Below, in pieces: positions 28,052 to 37,176 of a stretch of 64,000 bases of DNA. The notes below the pieces were generated by a model. The model had not been told where the DNA came from. It did no database searches and worked only from the letters and a program-made list of their open reading frames with translations. Origin of the DNA: Helicobacter magdeburgensis (GTDB lineage: Bacteria; Campylobacterota; Campylobacteria; Campylobacterales; Helicobacteraceae); NCBI RefSeq assembly GCF_000765825.2, contig NZ_JRPE02000010.1:30215-94214 (forward strand). The letters run 5' to 3'. A program made the position numbers and the translations under genes. How positions within the stretch are numbered: the first letter of the stretch is position 1; each line of letters starts with the position of its first letter.

Positions 28052-29257
28052 TTGGTTTTACATTCGGTTTTGGATAATGTCTCACTCATTATGATGGCAG
28101 CTGGGGATTCTACGCGTTTTTGCGATGACTTTGCTTGTAAAAAGCAGTGGATTCGCGTTGGTGAAGAGCCTTTGTGGCTTGTGGCTACACGCAAGATAAC
28201 ACAGCAATTTTCTTTTAAAAATATTCTTATTACCGCCTCAAAAAATGACTTTGCTTATATGGCGGATATGAGTCCCTATCAAGTCGTGCAGGGTGGGGAT
28301 AGCCGCACGCAATCCTTGCGTAATGCCCTGCAATATGTGGATACACCCTTTGTGCTTGTGAGTGATGTGGCAAGGTGGAATGCCCAAGATTCTGTGCTTA
28401 GGGCGTTATTTGCTAAATTAGAAAAGATTGATGAAAGCACCGCTTGTATCGTGCCTTATATAAAGGTAAGCGATACGAGCTTTTATAATGGGGAATATCT
28501 TAACCGAGATGAGATTAAGCTTATCCAAACGCCACAGCTTAGCAGGACAGCGGATTTGAAACTCGCCTTAGAATCTAGCCCAGATTCTAGTGATGAAAGC
28601 TCGGCTCTTCATAAGCTTGGCAAAAAGATAGCTTTTATAAAAGGCAGTCCCCTTATGAATAAGCTTACTTTTAAAAGCGATTTACTTTTCCATTTGCCCT
28701 ATCTCAAAACCCCTTCAAAGCGTGTTCTTATAGGTAGTGGGATTGATGTGCATAGCTTTGAAGATGATAAAGAAATGTGGCTTGGCGGCGTAAAAATAGA
28801 ATCTCCATTTGGTTTCAAAGCCCATAGTGATGGCGATGTCGCACTTCACGCATTAAGTGATGCGATTTTGGGTGCTATTGGTGGGGGCGATATAGGGCAG
28901 TGGTTTCCAGATTCTAATAAAGCGTATAAAAACGCAGATTCTAAAAAACTTTTAGGGCATATTTATAATTTTGCCTTAAGTGTGGGCTATGAGCTGCATA
29001 ATGTGGATATAAGCATTATGGCACAAACGCCTAAAATCGCTCCGTATAAATCACAAATGCGTGAGTGTATCGCTAGAATCTTACATTTACCAAAATCGCG
29101 TGTGAATATTAAGGCAACTACAACTGAATCTCTAGGCTTTGTAGGGCGAAAAGAGGGCGTGTGCGTTCAGGCAAGTGTGAGTATGGGCTTTGCCCCTTGG
29201 CGAGAGATATTAAACGGAGAGTTAAATCATCATAATTTAAAGGGAGAGAATGACTAG
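28052..29257 (+). CDS. ispDF: bifunctional IspD/IspF of the MEP isoprenoid pathway
   Basis: A natural fusion. The N-terminal cytidylyltransferase (Isp[32 protein letters not shown]) makes CDP-methylerythritol. The C-terminal IspF domain ([39 protein letters not shown]) forms the cyclodiphosphate and keeps the zinc ligands Asp and His of DVH and the later His. The TTG start at 28052 has AGGAAAG just before it and gives 401 residues. H. pylori HP1020 is the same fusion and is likewise followed by the orphan regulator HP1021. Confidence 0.93.
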   Translation: MVLHSVLDNVSLIMMAAGDSTRFCDDFACKKQWIRVGEEPLWLVATRKITQQFSFKNILITASKNDFAYMADMSPYQVVQGGDSRTQSLRNALQYVDTPFVLVSDVARWNAQDSVLRALFAKLEKIDESTACIVPYIKVSDTSFYNGEYLNRDEIKLIQTPQLSRTADLKLALESSPDSSDESSALHKLGKKIAFIKGSPLMNKLTFKSDLLFHLPYLKTPSKRVLIGSGIDVHSFEDDKEMWLGGVKIESPFGFKAHSDGDVALHALSDAILGAIGGGDIGQWFPDSNKAYKNADSKKLLGHIYNFALSVGYELHNVDISIMAQTPKIAPYKSQMRECIARILHLPKSRVNIKATTTESLGFVGRKEGVCVQASVSMGFAPWREILNGELNHHNLKGEND

Positions 29258-29281
29258 GACATATTTAAAAAGGGAGAGGAA

Positions 29282-30184
29282 ATGAAAGTTTTAATCATTG
29301 AAAATGAGATTTATTTAGCTCAAAGCATTGCAAACAAGCTTAGCGATTCACGCTTGGAGTGCGTTATCGCGCATTCACTCAAAGAAGTGCAAAAGGATCA
29401 TTATGATGTGATTTTAGCCTCATTTGGCACGATTAATGAGGGCTACACAGAGCTAAGCAAAGCCTATCCACAAGCCATTATTATTTTAATGATTGCTTAT
29501 ATTAATGATGATACGGTGATTAAGCCTCTGCGAAATGGCGTAACAGATTATATTGTTAAGCCATTTATCGTTGATGAGCTTATCCGCAAAATCACGCACT
29601 ACAAAGCATATAGAGAGATTAATGAAGAGATTAGTTTTTATAGGAGCTATTTTAGCTTTATTGAGCGTGAGCTAGGCACACCAGAGCCATTTTTGTATAA
29701 TCCCCCCTTTGTGATTAAGACAAATACCCAAAGGGCAGCAGATATTTATGCTATGCGATATGCACGGGAAAAACGCGTCCATTTTCAATTTTATTCCCTG
29801 AAAGAAGATACTTGGAAAAGTATATTCCGTGTGCCACCAAAAAAGAATGAGATTTACTACATCACCAACCTTGAAGAGCTAAAAAAGAGTGATAGGAAGG
29901 ATTTTCTTGAAGCGGCATTAAAGCACAATGTGATTATTAGCATTGTTTCAAGTGAAAAGGTTGCATTTCCGCAAGTGATTGACATTTCTCGGCAGTCTAA
30001 TAGCGTGGAGCTAAGCGGGGAGATTCTATCAGTCAAAGAATATGAAAAGATTATTATTACCAAATATGAAAGTCGCTATCCGGATATAGAGCTTGCTAAA
30101 AAGCTTGGAATGAGCCGCAAAAGCTTGTGGGAAAAACGCAAGAAATATGGCATTATCCGCAAAAATAAGACGAATCCACAATGA
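29282..30184 (+). CDS. HP1021-type atypical orphan response regulator
   Basis: 300 residues: an N-terminal receiver-like domain and a C-terminal Fis-type helix-turn-helix (IELAKKLGMSRKSLWEKRKKYGI). The receiver lacks the phosphorylation chemistry. The acidic pair is Glu7-Asn8 and the phospho-acceptor Asp is Ser47 (YDVILASFG), although the KPF lysine remains. HP1021 is known to bind oriC and control many genes as a redox switch using cysteines. This protein has only one cysteine (Cys27). It overlaps pgpA by 4 bases (ATGA). Confidence 0.9.
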   Translation: MKVLIIENEIYLAQSIANKLSDSRLECVIAHSLKEVQKDHYDVILASFGTINEGYTELSKAYPQAIIILMIAYINDDTVIKPLRNGVTDYIVKPFIVDELIRKITHYKAYREINEEISFYRSYFSFIERELGTPEPFLYNPPFVIKTNTQRAADIYAMRYAREKRVHFQFYSLKEDTWKSIFRVPPKKNEIYYITNLEELKKSDRKDFLEAALKHNVIISIVSSEKVAFPQVIDISRQSNSVELSGEILSVKEYEKIIITKYESRYPDIELAKKLGMSRKSLWEKRKKYGIIRKNKTNPQ

Positions 30185-30696
30185 CTAAAAAACAAAAATT
30201 GATTAAAGACTTATTCCTAAGCCTTTTTTATAGTGGTTACTCGCCTAAAGCTCCCGGGACTATGGGGAGTGTGGTGGCTTTGCTTTTGGGGCTGCCTATT
30301 GTGTATTTTTCACAAGAGAGCATTTTTTTACTCAGCATTCTTATAGGGCTTATTGCCATTAAGCATATTGATAAATACGAAGAGACAACACAAACCCACG
30401 ATGATAAAAGCATAGTGATTGATGAGCTTGTGGGTATGTGGCTAGCTATGGCGATTGTGGGCTTTGGGGTGGCACATAGCCTGTTAGCCTTTGTGTTTTT
30501 TAGAATCTTTGATGTGTCTAAGCTCTCATTTATTGGCAAAATTGATAGGGAATGGAAAGGCGGACTAGGCGTTGTGGGCGATGATGCCTTGGCTGGAATC
30601 TTGGCTGGAATCTGTAGTGTGCTGACACTTCAAGGTTTAGTATTTCTCTCAAATACAATGGATAGCTTAAAATTTATACAGCCCTATCTCGCCTAA
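30181..30696 (+). CDS. pgpA: phosphatidylglycerophosphatase A
   Basis: Inner-membrane enzyme that dephosphorylates phosphatidylglycerol phosphate to phosphatidylglycerol. 171 residues with the PgpA motifs GYSPKAPGTMGS near residue 19, IVIDELVGMWLA and FFRIFDVSKL...GVVGDDALAG. The Asp/Glu residues of DEL and DD are the metal ligands. Its start overlaps the regulator stop. It converges on hydE with only four bases between stop codons. Confidence 0.95.
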   Translation: MTKKQKLIKDLFLSLFYSGYSPKAPGTMGSVVALLLGLPIVYFSQESIFLLSILIGLIAIKHIDKYEETTQTHDDKSIVIDELVGMWLAMAIVGFGVAHSLLAFVFFRIFDVSKLSFIGKIDREWKGGLGVVGDDALAGILAGICSVLTLQGLVFLSNTMDSLKFIQPYLA

Positions 30697-30700
30697 AAGC

Positions 30701-32365
30701 TTACACAACCTTAAGCCACTGCGGCAAGTAGGTAGCAAAGCGATCTTGTATAAGCGGATTTTGCATAAGATCGCCTTTAAACGCCACTTGACTGATATTA
30801 TGAATCTTACATAGCTCCACGAGTGCAAGGGCTAAAATCTCACATATTGAGCTTGCCACACTATATGCCACCCCCTCTATCTCTAGCCCACCAAGTAAGT
30901 AGCATAATGGCAGCCGCAAGGATTTATTGACTTCAATTTCACAACTGCCATTGTCTTTTGTAGTGAGCTTAAAATCAAGTTTGCTGATATGTGGAAATAA
31001 GTAGCTTTGTGCCAAGTCTAAAACTTGAGCGTGATTTAAACTTTTGCCAAACATCATTCCAACAAGCTTTAGCATATCACTTGCATTATGCGAGATAGAA
31101 TCTTTGGTAGATTCTGAATCTGCTATGCCTTCAAGCTCTTCTTTTAAACGCCACTTGTGGTAATTCTCCACAAGTCTCGCCCCAAGCTTATTTTTACTCG
31201 CTAAATGTGGCAAAAGTGCGGATAAATGGGAGTAAAAACTAAGTGCAAGTAGATTCAAATCCTGCTTCTCTTGGCTATAAATACGCGTATCACTCAAGCT
31301 ATCAAGCTCAAGGCATAAAGTAGAATCCGGCAAGGTATATTCTAGCGTATGCACTAGAGATAGGGATTTAAGGGGCTTTTTATCTTTGAGATAAGCATTG
31401 GCATTATTCAGTGGCTCTTCAATCTTACCAAAGCTATCCCAAAAATCAGGCTCACTACAAGCAATGCAGCCGTGTCCCGCCCGCACAGGCCAGCTTGTTT
31501 TGGCATTAAACTTCACTTTTGGGCAGTTATTTGCCACATAAGGTCCTTTGCAGCCCACTTTATACAAGCAATAGCCTTCTTGCAAACGCTCATCATCAAA
31601 AGATTCTACAAAATCCCCAGATTCAAACTTTGCCTTGCGTTCGCACATCTCGTGCAAGTTCTTGCCATAGCTCCATAATGGGCGGTTGAGATGATCACAG
31701 GGCGGAATCTCTTGAAGCAAAATATAATACATTAGCGAGCCTATCATATTAGCTTCACTAGGCGGACAGCCCGGGATATTCACAATAGGTTGTCTTAAAA
31801 AGGTGCTAATGCCTTGAGATTGCGTAGGATTAGGATATGCTGCCTGCACCCCGCCAAAGCTAGAGCAAGTGCCAATGGCAAAAATAGCCTGTGCGTGTCG
31901 CGCTACTTCAAGGCATTCATTCTCGCCATTTGTGCTATCAGCCCCAGAAGTGAGAAAATACGCACTCTCCCCCAAAGACACGCCCCCTTCAATCACAAGT
32001 ATAAACTCCTCTTTTAGCGTATCGTGTAGGCATTGTTTCGCATTAAAGCCAACCGCTCCCATAATGGTTTCGTGGTATTCAAGTGAGATATATTCTAAAA
32101 GCAAAGATTCTACCCCGGGCTTATCAAGCCGCAGGAAGCTTTCACTGCACCCCGTGCATTCTGCCATATGGAGCCATACAAGGCGTGTGGGCGGCTTGTA
32201 GGATAGAATCTGCCCACAAAGCGGCACATAATCTTTTGGGATTCCAATAAGATTACATATTTGTGTAACCCACTCTGTGCTGACTTCGTTGCGTGGGACT
32301 TTTTGCGTTCTTTTAAGCTGTTGTAAATGCGTATCTAACCGCTCTAGAATCTGTGCTTTATCCAT
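30701..32365 (-). CDS. hydE: HydE, [NiFe]-hydrogenase maturation protein (Helicobacter/Wolinella type)
   Basis: 554 residues. The N-terminal ~330 residues mimic a hydrogenase small subunit and keep cluster-binding cysteines (CTGCSES at 70-76, GTCSSFGG, PGCPPSE, CKGPYVANNCP, GCIACSEPDFWD) but have no twin-arginine signal. The C-terminal half resembles the end of HypF. This is the layout of H. pylori HydE (HP0635), which is needed for hydrogenase activity. hydA-D are not next to it here. It lies 17 bases behind an unknown gene in the argB operon. Confidence 0.88.
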   Translation of the reverse strand: MDKAQILERLDTHLQQLKRTQKVPRNEVSTEWVTQICNLIGIPKDYVPLCGQILSYKPPTRLVWLHMAECTGCSESFLRLDKPGVESLLLEYISLEYHETIMGAVGFNAKQCLHDTLKEEFILVIEGGVSLGESAYFLTSGADSTNGENECLEVARHAQAIFAIGTCSSFGGVQAAYPNPTQSQGISTFLRQPIVNIPGCPPSEANMIGSLMYYILLQEIPPCDHLNRPLWSYGKNLHEMCERKAKFESGDFVESFDDERLQEGYCLYKVGCKGPYVANNCPKVKFNAKTSWPVRAGHGCIACSEPDFWDSFGKIEEPLNNANAYLKDKKPLKSLSLVHTLEYTLPDSTLCLELDSLSDTRIYSQEKQDLNLLALSFYSHLSALLPHLASKNKLGARLVENYHKWRLKEELEGIADSESTKDSISHNASDMLKLVGMMFGKSLNHAQVLDLAQSYLFPHISKLDFKLTTKDNGSCEIEVNKSLRLPLCYLLGGLEIEGVAYSVASSICEILALALVELCKIHNISQVAFKGDLMQNPLIQDRFATYLPQWLKVV

Positions 32366-32382
32366 TTTATCCCCTTAGTCAT

Positions 32383-32847
32383 TTAAGCACCGCAATGCTT
32401 CTCTTGGTAGTGTAAAAGGCGGAGATTCTTTTTGTCTAATTGATAGTCTTTATCAAACTTTTTCCGCACGATTTGTTCAATCAAGTCAAGGCTATCAGGG
32501 CTTTTATTGCTATCAAACATATCAAGCACAATCGCATAAAGCTGAATATTTTCTGCCAAGCATTCAAACGCCTTTTGCCGCTCTTGGATAAAAAGCTGCT
32601 CGTTTTTGGTGTATTCTTTGAGTTTTAGCACAATGTGGGCAAAGACGCGTTGCACCAAATGGGGCTTAAGATAGGAGCTTAGAATCTTAGGTAGCTCATC
32701 AAGCAAAGATTCAAGCTGCTCTTTCTGCATAAAAAGTAGCACGGGCAGGAGCATTACAATGCGTTCTGTATTTTTGTCCATTGATCGTGCCTCAAGCTTT
32801 AGCCACAGCCGCTCTAAAAAGCCATAATGATACGATTCTAGTTTCAT
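32383..32847 (-). CDS. protein of unknown function between argB and hydE
   Basis: 154 residues, predicted all-helical and rich in Leu, Lys and Glu, with a C-terminal His/Cys tail (YQEKHCGA). No domain recognised. Its ATG overlaps the argB stop (ATGA at 32844-32847) and it ends 17 bases before hydE. By position it could assist hydrogenase maturation, but nothing in the sequence shows that. Confidence 0.75.
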   Translation of the reverse strand: MKLESYHYGFLERLWLKLEARSMDKNTERIVMLLPVLLFMQKEQLESLLDELPKILSSYLKPHLVQRVFAHIVLKLKEYTKNEQLFIQERQKAFECLAENIQLYAIVLDMFDSNKSPDSLDLIEQIVRKKFDKDYQLDKKNLRLLHYQEKHCGA

Positions 32848-33716
32848 TTGTTTTCTTTTGTCGTGTTATTGCAAATCTCCGTGCCGATACCCTGCGTGGT
32901 AAAAAGCTCTAAAAGCAGGGAATGCTCCACCCTGCCATCAATAATATGAGCCTTTTGCACGCCATTTTCCACGCAATCCACACAGGCTTCAAGCTTGGGT
33001 ATCATACCACCGCTGATTACACCCCTAGATTCAAGCTCTTTAATCTCGCTTGGTGTGAGCGAAGAGATAAGCTCTTTATTTTCATCTAGCACACCCGGAA
33101 TATCACTTAGAAAAATGACTTTTTTAGCCTTTAACGCTTTAGCAATATGACAGGCACATAAATCGGCGTTAATGTTATAGCCTAAATGCCTTGCGTTCTC
33201 GCCATTAGCAATGGGTGCGATAACAGGCACAAAGCCTTCATTGATAGTTTTAAGCAAAAACTCCGGATTCACTTTTGTAATCTCGCCGGTATAGCCTAAT
33301 GCACCATTATCCTTTGCCCTTGCTTGAAGCAGGTTTGCGTCCTTGCCACTTATGCCTACTGCCTTAGCGCCGTGAAAGTTTAAAAATGCCGTGAGTTCCT
33401 TATTAATCTCCCCACTTAGCACCATCTCCACCACCCGCATAGAATCTGCACAAGTTACGCGATAGCCATTACTAAATTCACTTGGGATTTTGAGACTTTC
33501 AAGCACTTCATTTATGCGTTTCCCCCCGCCGTGGATAATTACAGGCTTTAATCCAAGCATATACATCATCACAATATCAAGGGCAAATTTTTCTTTTAAA
33601 TCAAGGCTGCTTTGGGCTGCACCGCCATATTTGATAACGATAATTTCTCCCCTAAAGATTCTAATAAATGGCAGAGAATCTAGCAATATCTTCACAACCC
33701 TTGCATTTTTTTGCAT
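32844..33716 (-). CDS. argB: acetylglutamate kinase
   Basis: Phosphorylates N-acetylglutamate in arginine synthesis. 290 residues of the amino-acid kinase family: IVIKYGGAAQ near residue 25-34, VIIHGGGKRINEVLESL, and SGKDANLLQA, INADLCACHIAKALKAKKVIFLSDIPGVL split across the ATP site. An N-terminal helix with LPFIR before the first strand resembles hexameric, arginine-sensitive ArgB proteins. H. pylori lacks this pathway, so its presence marks a non-pylori species. Confidence 0.94.
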   Translation of the reverse strand: MQKNARVVKILLDSLPFIRIFRGEIIVIKYGGAAQSSLDLKEKFALDIVMMYMLGLKPVIIHGGGKRINEVLESLKIPSEFSNGYRVTCADSMRVVEMVLSGEINKELTAFLNFHGAKAVGISGKDANLLQARAKDNGALGYTGEITKVNPEFLLKTINEGFVPVIAPIANGENARHLGYNINADLCACHIAKALKAKKVIFLSDIPGVLDENKELISSLTPSEIKELESRGVISGGMIPKLEACVDCVENGVQKAHIIDGRVEHSLLLELFTTQGIGTEICNNTTKENK

Positions 33717-33746
33717 TATTTTGCCCCTTATTCAAAGATGAAATGT

Positions 33747-33752
33747 ATTATA
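33747..33752 (-). promoter_or_regulatory. -10 box of the argB operon
   Basis: TATAAT on the minus strand in the 61-base gap between divergent argB and the 2-hydroxyacid dehydrogenase, about 31-36 bases before the argB ATG. Confidence 0.55.
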
Positions 33753-33777
33753 TCCCAAAATACGCAAAAAAGGAGAG

Positions 33778-34701
33778 ATGATGAAAATAGTTTTACTTGA
33801 TGGGAATACTTTGGGCGATTGTGATTTGAGCGGATTCAGGGCTTTGGGCGAGTTTGTAAGCTATGGGGTTACACTGCCACACCAGCGGATAGAGCGATGT
33901 GCTGGAGCAGATGTGGTGCTGACAAATAAAGTTGTGCTTGATGAATCTGTGCTTTCACAACTGCCGGATTTAAAGCTTATCTGCATTACCGCCACAGGTA
34001 TGAATAATGTGGATTTAGACTTTGCTAAGAAGAAAGGCATTGTGGTAAAAAATGTTGCCGGATACTCCACAACTGCTGTCGCACAGCATACTTTGAGTAT
34101 AGCCTTGCACCTTTTGGCACGGCTGGGGTATTATGATGCGTATTGTAAAAGTGGGGCGTGGTGTGAGAGTGATACTTTTACGCATATTAATGGCGGATTA
34201 AGGGAGCTAGAGAACTTGCAGTGGGGGATTATCGGCTTTGGAAGTATAGGGCAAAGAGTGGGGAATCTCACACAGGCTTTTGGAGCAAAAGTGAGCTACT
34301 ACTCCACAAGCGGTAAAAATACGCAAAGTGGCTTTACGCGTAAGGAGCTAGATGAGATTCTCTCTCAAAGTGATATTATCTCTATCCACGCCCCGCTCAA
34401 TCCCCAAACGCACAATCTGCTTAATCACAAGAATCTGCCTTTGATAAAAGATAAAGCGATTTTGATTAATGTCGGTCGCGGTGGCATTGTGAATGAAAAT
34501 GACATAGCGGAATTTTTGAAAAATAAAGATATGTATTTTGGCACAGATGTGCTTGAGATAGAGCCGATGAAGCCAAACCACCCATTTTTAGATAAAAAAA
34601 TAGCTGATAAGATTCTTATCACTCCGCACTTGGCGTGGGCGTATGACAAGGCAAGGGAGAGATTATTAGAGCTAACTTTGGAGAATATTAAGAGTTTTTA
34701 G
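33778..34701 (+). CDS. D-2-hydroxyacid dehydrogenase
   Basis: 307 residues, NAD-dependent. The nucleotide-binding motif is GFGSIG at 153-158. The catalytic set is Arg234 (NVGRGGIV), Glu262 (DVLEIEPM) and His284 (TPHLAWA). YSTTAVAQHTLSIALHLLAR precedes the Rossmann fold. It resembles HP0096 and glycerate/hydroxypyruvate reductases. The exact substrate cannot be read from the sequence. It begins 8 bases after an AAAGGAG site and is divergent from argB. Confidence 0.9.
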   Translation: MMKIVLLDGNTLGDCDLSGFRALGEFVSYGVTLPHQRIERCAGADVVLTNKVVLDESVLSQLPDLKLICITATGMNNVDLDFAKKKGIVVKNVAGYSTTAVAQHTLSIALHLLARLGYYDAYCKSGAWCESDTFTHINGGLRELENLQWGIIGFGSIGQRVGNLTQAFGAKVSYYSTSGKNTQSGFTRKELDEILSQSDIISIHAPLNPQTHNLLNHKNLPLIKDKAILINVGRGGIVNENDIAEFLKNKDMYFGTDVLEIEPMKPNHPFLDKKIADKILITPHLAWAYDKARERLLELTLENIKSF

Positions 34702-34782
34702 AATCCACTTGTGGCTTTTGCGAATTTGCCTTTGTGCTTACGCATAAGTGGTGTTTGGGAATTTTAAATGAGTTGAGCGAGA

Positions 34783-35217
34783 ATGGCAGAGTATTATGAA
34801 TATGGCTTGATTGGGTTATTTGTGGTGTGTTTTATGGCTAGCACACTTTATCCGCTTGGCTCTGAAGCATTTGTCGTGGGCTTTATGGCGATGGGCTTTG
34901 AGCCTTTGGCAGTGTGGGCTGTGGCAAGTTTAGGCAATACGCTAGGGAGCTTAAGCACATATTATTTAGCCTATTTTGGCGGCTATAAGATGATTATGCG
35001 GTTTTTTCCAAAGGTGTGGGATAAAATCTCAACCCTCGCCCCTAAGATTCAAAAATATGGCTTTGTGTATGCGTTTTTTGTGTTTTTGCCTTTTGTGGGG
35101 GATGTTTTTGCCCTAGCTCTTGGGCTTGTGCGGTATAGGCAGATTCTGTGTGTGCTTGGCATTGCCCTTGGCAAAATGGCACGATATGCTTTGCTTGTTG
35201 TGCCTTTTGTGTTGTAG
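34783..35217 (+). CDS. YqaA-family (DedA-like) membrane protein
   Basis: 144 residues, three to four membrane helices. [37 protein letters not shown] and [18 protein letters not shown] match the YqaA branch of the SNARE-associated/DedA superfamily, which are likely lipid or ion transporters of unclear function. The next gene, luxS, is 56 bases on with its own promoter. Confidence 0.85.
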   Translation: MAEYYEYGLIGLFVVCFMASTLYPLGSEAFVVGFMAMGFEPLAVWAVASLGNTLGSLSTYYLAYFGGYKMIMRFFPKVWDKISTLAPKIQKYGFVYAFFVFLPFVGDVFALALGLVRYRQILCVLGIALGKMARYALLVVPFVL

Positions 35218-35234
35218 CGTTTTTGCAAACTTGC

Positions 35235-35240
35235 TACAAT
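35235..35240 (+). promoter_or_regulatory. -10 box for luxS
   Basis: TACAAT preceded by TTGC (extended -10), 34 bases before the luxS ATG. Confidence 0.55.
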
Positions 35241-35273
35241 GTCGGCTCTAAAATCAAAAATAAAGGAGAGAAT

Positions 35274-35771
35274 ATGCCATTACTAGATAGTTTTAAGGTG
35301 GATCATACGCGTATGCCAGCACCTGCGGTGCGTTTAGCAAAGACTATGGAGACACCAAAGGGAGATGTGATAAGTGTGTTTGACTTGCGTTTTACGCGTC
35401 CAAATTGTGAGCTTTTGCGTGAAAAGGGAATCCACACAATGGAGCATCTTATCGCTGGATTTATGCGGGAGCATCTCAATGATTCAAGGGTTGAGATTAT
35501 TGATATTTCGCCAATGGGCTGTCGCACGGGATTTTATATGAGTGTGGTGGGTAAGCCAGATTCCTATGCGGTAAAAGATGCGTGGGAAGCGAGTATGCGA
35601 GATGTTTTGCGTATCCAAGATGAAAGCCAGATTCCAGAGCTGAATATTTATCAATGTGGCACGGCGAAAATGCACTCACTCAAAGAAGCCCAAGACATCG
35701 CACAGGCAGTGCTTGATAAGGGTGTGGGTGTGATGAATACACAGGATTTGCTTTTAAAAGATTTTGCATAA
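35274..35771 (+). CDS. luxS: S-ribosylhomocysteine lyase LuxS
   Basis: Cleaves S-ribosylhomocysteine to homocysteine and the AI-2 precursor DPD. 165 residues from the ATG at 35274, which has AAAGGAGAG before it. A longer upstream frame lies in the previous gene. The metal ligands are His54, His58 (HTMEH) and Cys128 (CGT); Glu57 and Cys83 are catalytic. In H. pylori luxS sits with the mccA/mccB reverse-transsulphuration genes; here it stands alone. Confidence 0.97.
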   Translation: MPLLDSFKVDHTRMPAPAVRLAKTMETPKGDVISVFDLRFTRPNCELLREKGIHTMEHLIAGFMREHLNDSRVEIIDISPMGCRTGFYMSVVGKPDSYAVKDAWEASMRDVLRIQDESQIPELNIYQCGTAKMHSLKEAQDIAQAVLDKGVGVMNTQDLLLKDFA

Positions 35772-35779
35772 TTTTAAAC

Positions 35780-35805
35780 TCTATCCCTTTGCTCTTAGGG
35801 ATAGA
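35780..35805 (+). terminator. stem-loop after luxS
   Basis: TCTATCCCT / AGGGATAGA form a perfect 9-bp stem with an 8-base loop, 9 bases after the luxS stop. No T-run follows, so termination may be partial. Confidence 0.5.
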
Positions 35806-35861
35806 ATCTGATACTGCATTAGTTTTGAGTGGGCTTTCACATTTATTTCACAGAGTTTTTA

Positions 35862-35867
35862 TACAAT
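35862..35867 (+). promoter_or_regulatory. probable -10 box of the RND efflux operon
   Basis: TACAAT, about 125 bases upstream of the adaptor start. The palindrome at 35880-35897 would lie just after the transcription start. Confidence 0.4.
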
Positions 35868-35879
35868 ACACGAGATTAT

Positions 35880-35897
35880 TAGTTGTATGTGCAACTA
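35880..35897. promoter_or_regulatory. palindrome upstream of the RND efflux operon, possible operator
   Basis: TAGTTG-TATGTG-CAACTA, a perfect 6-bp dyad with a 6-base spacer, directly after the probable start of transcription. A repressor site or, because TTTTT follows, an early terminator are both possible. Confidence 0.4.
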
Positions 35898-35991
35898 TTT
35901 TTGATTAGGTAATAGATGGCTTTTTGGTGTAAAAATATTTGGTTTGAGTTAAGTAGTTATGTTTTTAAGAAATGTAAGGAGTGGTGATAAT

Positions 35992-37167
35992 ATGCGGTAT
36001 ATTTTGCGGTATATTTTGAAAATATGTATAGCTTTTTTGTGTGTGAGTGGGCTGTTTGTGGGCTGTTTTGATTCTGAAAAAAATAAAGCTCAAGCCCCCG
36101 TTCTTAAGGTAGAGACACAAAAAATCGCCCATCAAAATGTGGCTTTAAACTTTGAATATGCAGCCAGATTAAAAAGTATCCAAAGTGTCAAGGTGTATGC
36201 AAGGGTGCAAGGTGTGCTGTTGTCAAAGAATTTTAATGAGGGTGATATTGTCAAAGAGGGGCAGTTACTTTTTAAAATAGACCCAACGCGTTATCTTACA
36301 AAAGTCAATCAAGCCAAAGCTCAATATCAATCCGCGGAAGCGAACTTCATCAAAGCTAATCGCGATTGGCAACGCGTTGAGAAGCTCTATAAGCAAGGCG
36401 TTTATACCATTGATCAGTATGACACTTCGCGGTCAAACTACCTATCTGCTCAAGCAAATCTAGCAAATGCCAAGGCGACGCTTGATGATGTGAGTATTGA
36501 TCTGGGCTATACAGATGTGGTAGCATGGATTAGTGGTAAGACGGGTATGCGAAGCTATGATGTGGGGAATCTCGTAGGCAGTAGCGGACAAGATGTCCTA
36601 ACGACAATCACGCAGCTTAGCCCTATCTATGCGGAGTTTTCTATCCCAAATACGGATTATTACTTTATGCGTGGGCTTGAAAACAACCGCATACAGGTGG
36701 AATATGTGCTTGGTAATGGGAAGGTGTATGAAAAGCAAGGCAAACTTGATTTTGTGGATTCTGTGCTGGATTCACAAACGGCGACAATTAAAGCAAGGGC
36801 GATTGTGGATAATGATGAGCAAAAGCTTTTGCCTAATGAATTTGTGCGGGTGCGACTAAAGGGCTTTGAAGCACAAAATGCGATTACAATCCCCCAAACT
36901 GCCCTTTTGCAAGATAATCAAGGAAGCTATGTTTATACGCTTAAAGATGGCAAGGCTCACATCTCACGCGTAAGTCTAGGGCAGAATCTCCGCAATAATC
37001 AAGTGCTTATCACAGGCGGTCTGCAAGATGGCGATATACTCGTGCTGAATCAACTTTCAAAAATTCGTGAATCTATGCCGTTGCAGCAGCTAGATTCTAA
37101 ACCACAGGATTCCAAAGCACAAGATGTGAAACCACAAGAGACAAAGCCCCAAGATTCAAAAAAATAG
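35992..37167 (+). CDS. RND efflux periplasmic adaptor (membrane fusion lipoprotein)
   Basis: 391 residues from the ATG at 35992 (AAGGAG ten bases before); an upstream ATG at 35959 would only lengthen the signal. A lipobox LFVGC puts the acylated cysteine at residue 25. The barrel-sandwich hybrid (VYARVQGVLLSKNFNEGDIVKEGQ is split over it), a long alpha-hairpin (YKQGVYTIDQYDTSRSNYL region) and beta-barrel follow, as in AcrA/MexA. The end is a degenerate KPQDSK repeat tail. A 12-bp repeat, CGGTATATTTTG, doubles RYIL at the start. No outer-membrane TolC-type gene is adjacent. Confidence 0.92.
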   Translation: MRYILRYILKICIAFLCVSGLFVGCFDSEKNKAQAPVLKVETQKIAHQNVALNFEYAARLKSIQSVKVYARVQGVLLSKNFNEGDIVKEGQLLFKIDPTRYLTKVNQAKAQYQSAEANFIKANRDWQRVEKLYKQGVYTIDQYDTSRSNYLSAQANLANAKATLDDVSIDLGYTDVVAWISGKTGMRSYDVGNLVGSSGQDVLTTITQLSPIYAEFSIPNTDYYFMRGLENNRIQVEYVLGNGKVYEKQGKLDFVDSVLDSQTATIKARAIVDNDEQKLLPNEFVRVRLKGFEAQNAITIPQTALLQDNQGSYVYTLKDGKAHISRVSLGQNLRNNQVLITGGLQDGDILVLNQLSKIRESMPLQQLDSKPQDSKAQDVKPQETKPQDSKK

Positions 37168-37176
37168 GAGCAGCTT

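Noticed and set aside
30701..32365. A [NiFe]-hydrogenase small subunit
   Set aside because: No twin-arginine signal, no large-subunit gene beside it and a HypF-like C-terminus; this is the HydE maturation protein.
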